A stretch of 11,163 bases of DNA, from NCBI GenBank assembly GCA_037447655.1, contig JBBHKE010002579.1, forward strand, positions 1 to 11,163, given 5' to 3'. Shown in pieces: positions 7,840-11,163 of this stretch; the first letter of the stretch is position 1; every line of letters starts with the position of its first letter. The translations under genes and the position numbers were made by a program. The notes beneath the pieces are model-generated. The model saw only the letters and a list, made by a program, of their open reading frames with translations, ran no database searches and had not been told where the DNA came from. The stretch comes from Zygnema cylindricum (Eukaryota; Streptophyta; Zygnematophyceae; Zygnematales; Zygnemataceae).

Positions 7840-9536
7840 TCACTCTGTCTTCTTCGTCATAGGTGGTGCCGGACGTGAAGGTTTGAGAGGATAGGAAAAG
7901 AATGAGAGGTTCATCACGCGAAGGATGTGTGGCGGGACGAGGGTTCCGAATAGAGGCCAGGCAGTAAGTAAGATAATAACCCACTGAAATGGCGAGAACA
8001 TGGTCATCATCGAAATCCAGTCGAACTCCGTTATTGGTCGTTCGAGCAAAGGATTTCGGGAAATTCCGTCTGCATTTAGACTAAGGAGACCAAGTCGGTG
8101 AATTATTTCAACATTGTATTCTTGCAAAATTAAAGCCCATCGTGCTAGTTTCTTGGAAAGCTTATCATTAGTGATCAGCCAATGCAAGGGCTGATGGTTG
8201 GTTAGAAGTGTGAAAGGATTTCTGTACAAATAATGGCGGAAGTGAAAGACTCTTGAAACCGTGGCTAGGCATTCCCCTTTGTAACTACTATAGTTTGATT
8301 CAGCACGATTATTGCTTCTACTCGCGTAAGCAACTAAATATTCCTCTCCGCTCAACTCTCTTTGTGTCAGAATGGCACCGATTCCGGGGTTTCCAAAATT
8401 TGTTTGGAGACAAAAAGTGAGTTTGTGATTGGAGGGACAGAGAATCGGAGCACTCGATAAGGCGGGTTTTAGTTTTTGAAATGCGGAAATTTGATCGGGA
8501 CCCCATATGAAAGCAACTTCCTTTTTGAGGAGGTTGTTTAACGAAGATGCAATTGTACTAAAATTAGATACGAACCTACCATAATAATTAGCAAGTCCAA
8601 GAAAGGCTCGCAGACTTGTGAGGTCTGTCGGAGCCGACAATTTACTGATTGGCTCTACCTTTGCTTCGAGAGGAGTGATCCCCTCAGCCGAGATAAAATG
8701 GCCGAGGTTAGGCACTCCCTCGGCTCCAAAGGTGCATTTAGCTGGATGACATTATAATCCAACCATTTTTAATTCAGTCAATACCAATTCGATGTGAGCA
8801 ACGTGCTCTTCGATAGTAGCAGAGGCAATGATGAGGTCATCGATTTAGCACCTAGCAAACCTACAACCCGCGAGGACTGAGTCCATAACTTTTAGAAAAA
8901 CCGCTAGAGCGTTTTTCAGTCCGAATGGCATTACGACCCATTCCCATCGGCCGTCGCTACCCCAAAAGGTAGTTTTATGCTGGTTTTTTTCCTCTATCTC
9001 AATTTGATTGAATCTCTGACGAAGATCAAGGATATTGAAGTACTTCGCTCCGCCTACGTGATCTAATATTTCTTCGGGAAAAGGCATGGGATGACGATCT
9101 TGAACCGTTTTAGCATTTAGTTCACGATAATCACCACACATTCGACGCTTAATAAAATTACCCTCGGAATCGTTTTTGTGAGGCATGACAGTGAAGCTGC
9201 AAATGTGGAGTCTGACTGATAGATCAGGCCAACTTCCTCTAGTTCATCACATCGTTTGTCTACCATTTCCCATATAGTATCTGACAGACGATGTTTCGGT
9301 TTAAATATTGGGCGATCAACTTCGAGATCCATCGACATCTTATAAGCGGTGCGACGACCCAAATAGTTCAAAGAAAAAGCAAAGGTATCAACATTTCGTA
9401 AAACTACATCATTCAGTAATTCTTGTTCGAACTTTGTTAGATTAGTGCCGAATATGTGTTTAGTAGCATCGAGATTTTCGGTTGTCATAGGTTCCATGGG
9501 TTGTGCGAAGGCCAACTGTTCATGTGCGATAAGCAT
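7840..9536 (-). pseudogene. Ty3/gypsy pol: reverse transcriptase and RNase H (broken)
   Basis: This part copies element RNA into DNA. The connection and fingers region (DRPIFKPKHRLSD, about 9330-9290) is in the 9536-9117 frame. After a frameshift near 9190-9210 come RRMCGDYRELN, NILDLRQRFNQ (first catalytic Asp at 9025-9027) and VVMPFGLKNA. The YxDD box follows at 8847-8836, but its first residue is a TAA stop (8845-8847) before IDDLIIAS. A second TAA lies at 8752-8754. From 8715 the frame is open: LGHFISAEG and FLGLANYYGRF (RT thumb and connection), then gypsy RNase H with YKGECLA, LTNHQPL and NADGISR. Two RNase H positions that are normally Asp are Asn (8398-8400 and 8197-8199). After about 8040 the frame loses recognisable similarity and stops at 7840. 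The upstream in-phase frame joins the methyltransferase-like domain. I set the start at an internal Met because the true start lies further upstream. Confidence 0.9.
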
Positions 9537-9590
9537 TTCACCTAACTCATAAGCTACAAGTGTATGTTTAAGGCAATTAATTGAATGATT

Positions 9591-10582
9591 CTAGATGGGT
9601 GTCGAAAAAGCAACACTCCAATGAGGAGTGGGTGGAATATTCATGGAACTTGTAGACTGGACAGCTGTGTATGCTGGAATAGACGAAGACATATGGCTAG
9701 GATTAACATAATCGCAGATAGAGATTTCCGCAACTGGTGGAATTAGAGAAGGAAAGAGGAAAAATTGAATTGCGGTCTCTTTGAGAGTGGGGCGCAAAGA
9801 TTTGCACTCCCCCCACCCAGCTGGTTGAGACGATTGTGTCTGAGAGTGGCGACCAGTTGCAAACCCCAGACCTAAATCAAAAGACAAAGATAGAGGGTCC
9901 ATGACACGACCTAATAAAGTGCATCTTTGATGTTCAGTAAGACTAGGAGCGGTTGTAGTGCCAGGGATGAAATGCATGAAGTGTTCTCGCTCCGTAGAGG
10001 TATGCTCTTCGAGCTCACCGGTATAAAAATTTCGGAACATGCCGGGACCGTCATTAGAGAATGTGTGTGAATGTGGGTAAGAGACTAAAGTAGGAAGAAC
10101 CTTGAGAGGTTGACCCGCGACATTCATATGAAAATTGAGGGGACAATCCTTTTGAATACAAAGCTGCACCTTGAGGAAAGGAAGAAAGGGAACCTGAATG
10201 TCTGTAGGAGGAGGACAAACTGACGGAGTCGACCAATATCGATCAGGTTCGTCCATTTCAAGCGAACCGAGTGTGCCAGTGAACCATGGGGAGCAACGTC
10301 AATAATAAGAGGCGGACCAATTAATTTTTCGATCCGTTGAAAATCAGCCAAGACCGAAGGTCTCGGATCATTATAGGATGTGACATTTTCCAAGATATAC
10401 CCCATAGGATGATCTAAAATTTGTAGAAAATTGTCATGCCGTAAGACGTCGGCGGGTATGGTGATTAAATCGTGTACTAATTGTGGTTTCAGTGACGTGA
10501 CAGGTACATATCCGAGAGTACAACTAGAGATTCGTACGGGACAAAGGTCGAAATATACTCTCGTACGGCACCACAGAAACAC
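9591..10582 (-). pseudogene. C5 cytosine DNA methyltransferase-like domain (motifs VI-X) fused upstream of gypsy reverse transcriptase
   Basis: C5 methyltransferases transfer a methyl group from S-adenosylmethionine to cytosine. Two frames carry the C-terminal half of such a domain. In the first (10582-10250), GYILENV at about 10402-10382 fits motif VI (ENV). IGPPLIIDVAPHGSLAHSVR followed by LKWTN, at about 10320-10247, fits the motif VIII region; compare the 'IDA...AHRxRxxW.N' pattern of DNMT3-type enzymes. A frameshift near 10250 leads to the second frame (10256-9591). There LPTLVSYP (about 10097), TEREHFMHFIPGTTTAP (about 9995-9945) and TLLGRVMD (9920-9897) fit motifs IX-X, like the 'ELERVFGFP...RLLGRS' region of DNMT3. 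Motif I (FxGxG) and the catalytic Pro-Cys motif IV are not visible upstream. The second frame ends at a TAG (9591-9593) and continues in phase into the RT, so the domain belonged to the retroelement polyprotein. The assignment is by motif reading only; the C-terminal match is the strongest part. Confidence 0.72.
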
Positions 10583-11163
10583 GATGTGAAATCACCGTGG
10601 AACTGGACCACGGTACGGCATCAGACGTCAAGAATTCAAAAGGCTACTAACCTGACAGGTGTCTGAAGTCATGAACCCTTGGAGGTTCATGCATAATTTT
10701 TGCTTAGCTTAGGGAGGGTTTTTATCCTCGAGGTGTAGATGTAAGGCAGTTTGAGGCGGCAACGCAACAGTCGTCCCTTGAAACAAGCAGTGTTTTAACA
10801 TAGAAACCTGCTGCTCAGAGACATGTAGGAATTAGTGTAGCCGTACGGATTAGGGAGAGCATAGGATAAATGCCATTTAGCGAGATAGCAAATTTTGCAA
10901 ATTAAGGACGGGAATCCAACATTGGAAGGTTGTCGTTTCCTGACAAGCATTATTCTCAGGATTTGTCGAACTCTACTGTTAGGATTTCACCTGAATATTT
11001 AGTGACAGGCTAGTTATTGAGTTAGGGTTTTTCCTTTTTCAAACCCATAGTTTCATGCTAGTAATTGTCTCTGAGCTTCTTTTTTTATTTGTTTTAAGAC
11101 CTTACCTAATCTACCGGCGCAAGCCAGCCTGCAAGGTTTCCCTCCAGACTATTTTCTACTTGC
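10583..11163. other. Flank upstream of the methyltransferase-like domain, no gene recognised
   Basis: The catalytic half of the methyltransferase should lie on this side, yet I find no FxGxG or Pro-Cys motif in any frame, and stops are frequent. The stretch holds GTACGG at 10613 and 10843 (with 10534 and 10563 just below it), the 12-mer shared with 1121-1132, and a perfect hairpin at 10670-10691. It may be gypsy 5' LTR or leader joined to the truncated domain by a deletion, or unrelated DNA. Confidence 0.45.
10670..10691. repeat. Perfect 8-bp hairpin CATGAACC / GGTTCATG
   Basis: CATGAACC (10670-10677), a six-base loop and GGTTCATG (10684-10691) pair perfectly. An imperfect relative lies at 653-675 in the opposite orientation, with matching loop and flank (AAGTC before, GC after). 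There is no U-run, so a terminator is not suggested. Confidence 0.5.

Larger units (their letters stand above)
1388..10582 (-). mobile_element. Degenerate Ty3/gypsy LTR retrotransposon with methyltransferase-like and PHD modules, split by a copia insertion
   Basis: On the minus strand the order is cytosine methyltransferase-like domain, reverse transcriptase, RNase H, integrase core, integrase C-terminal region and PHD finger. RT-RNase H before integrase is the Ty3/gypsy order. The RNase H portion (to about 8040) and the integrase core (from about 2525) are separated by a copia element, so this is the older, outer element. I see no gag zinc knuckle and no aspartic protease motif. The outer limits are uncertain: the low end is set at the purine tract after the last stop codon, and the high end at the start of the open frame leading into the methyltransferase-like domain. 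Multiple stops and frameshifts show it cannot act on its own. Confidence 0.85.

Noticed and set aside
7840-9536. Endogenous plant pararetrovirus (caulimovirid) as source of the RT-RNase H
   Set aside because: The same element has an integrase downstream and no movement or coat protein motif, so a Ty3/gypsy retrotransposon fits better.
9594-9890. Gypsy aspartic protease between the methyltransferase-like domain and the RT
   Set aside because: No D-T/S-G-A motif is visible in the open frame there.
10670-10691. Transcription terminator or tRNA fragment
   Set aside because: There is no U-run and no cloverleaf; it is only a short hairpin.

Overview
The window looks like plant nuclear DNA made almost entirely of decayed LTR retrotransposons. 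Nothing bacterial is visible: no operons, no ribosome-binding sites and no RNA genes. The copia-type element has a plant-like domain order. The other element is a Ty3/gypsy carrying extra chromatin modules, a class I associate with green algae, charophytes and bryophytes. I therefore lean towards a streptophyte plant, perhaps a non-seed plant, but the sequence does not fix the species.

Two elements are nested, both on the minus strand, so each reads from high to low coordinates. The outer one is a Ty3/gypsy element. Its recognisable parts run from about 10460 down to 1402: a cytosine-5 DNA methyltransferase-like domain (about 10460-9890), reverse transcriptase (about 9500-8720), RNase H (about 8700-8040), then after an interruption the integrase core (about 2525-1960), the integrase C-terminal region and a PHD finger (about 1587-1435). 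A purine tract follows directly after the stop. The inner one is a Ty1/copia element at about 7592-2742. It has gag with a zinc knuckle, protease, integrase, RT, RNase H, a polypurine tract and an 822-bp 3' LTR. It sits between the gypsy RNase H and integrase. Its 5' LTR, primer-binding site and gag start are missing.

The most interesting feature is the outer element. The methyltransferase-like domain is in one reading frame with the reverse transcriptase, separated by a single stop codon, so it appears to be part of the polyprotein. The other end of the same polyprotein has a PHD finger, a histone-tail reader. A retroelement carrying both a possible DNA methylation writer and a chromatin reader would be a self-contained epigenetic system. 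This copy is dead: it has frameshifts, stops (one replaces the first residue of the RT YxDD motif) and substitutions at several catalytic positions. The N-terminal half of the methyltransferase, with the catalytic Pro-Cys motif, is not visible.

The flanks (1-1387 and 10583-11163) have no gene I can support. They hold a degenerate tandem array of about 59-62 bp (824-1085), clusters of the hexamer GTACGG, a shared 12-mer and a shared hairpin. They may include remnants of the gypsy LTRs, but I could not delimit an LTR pair.
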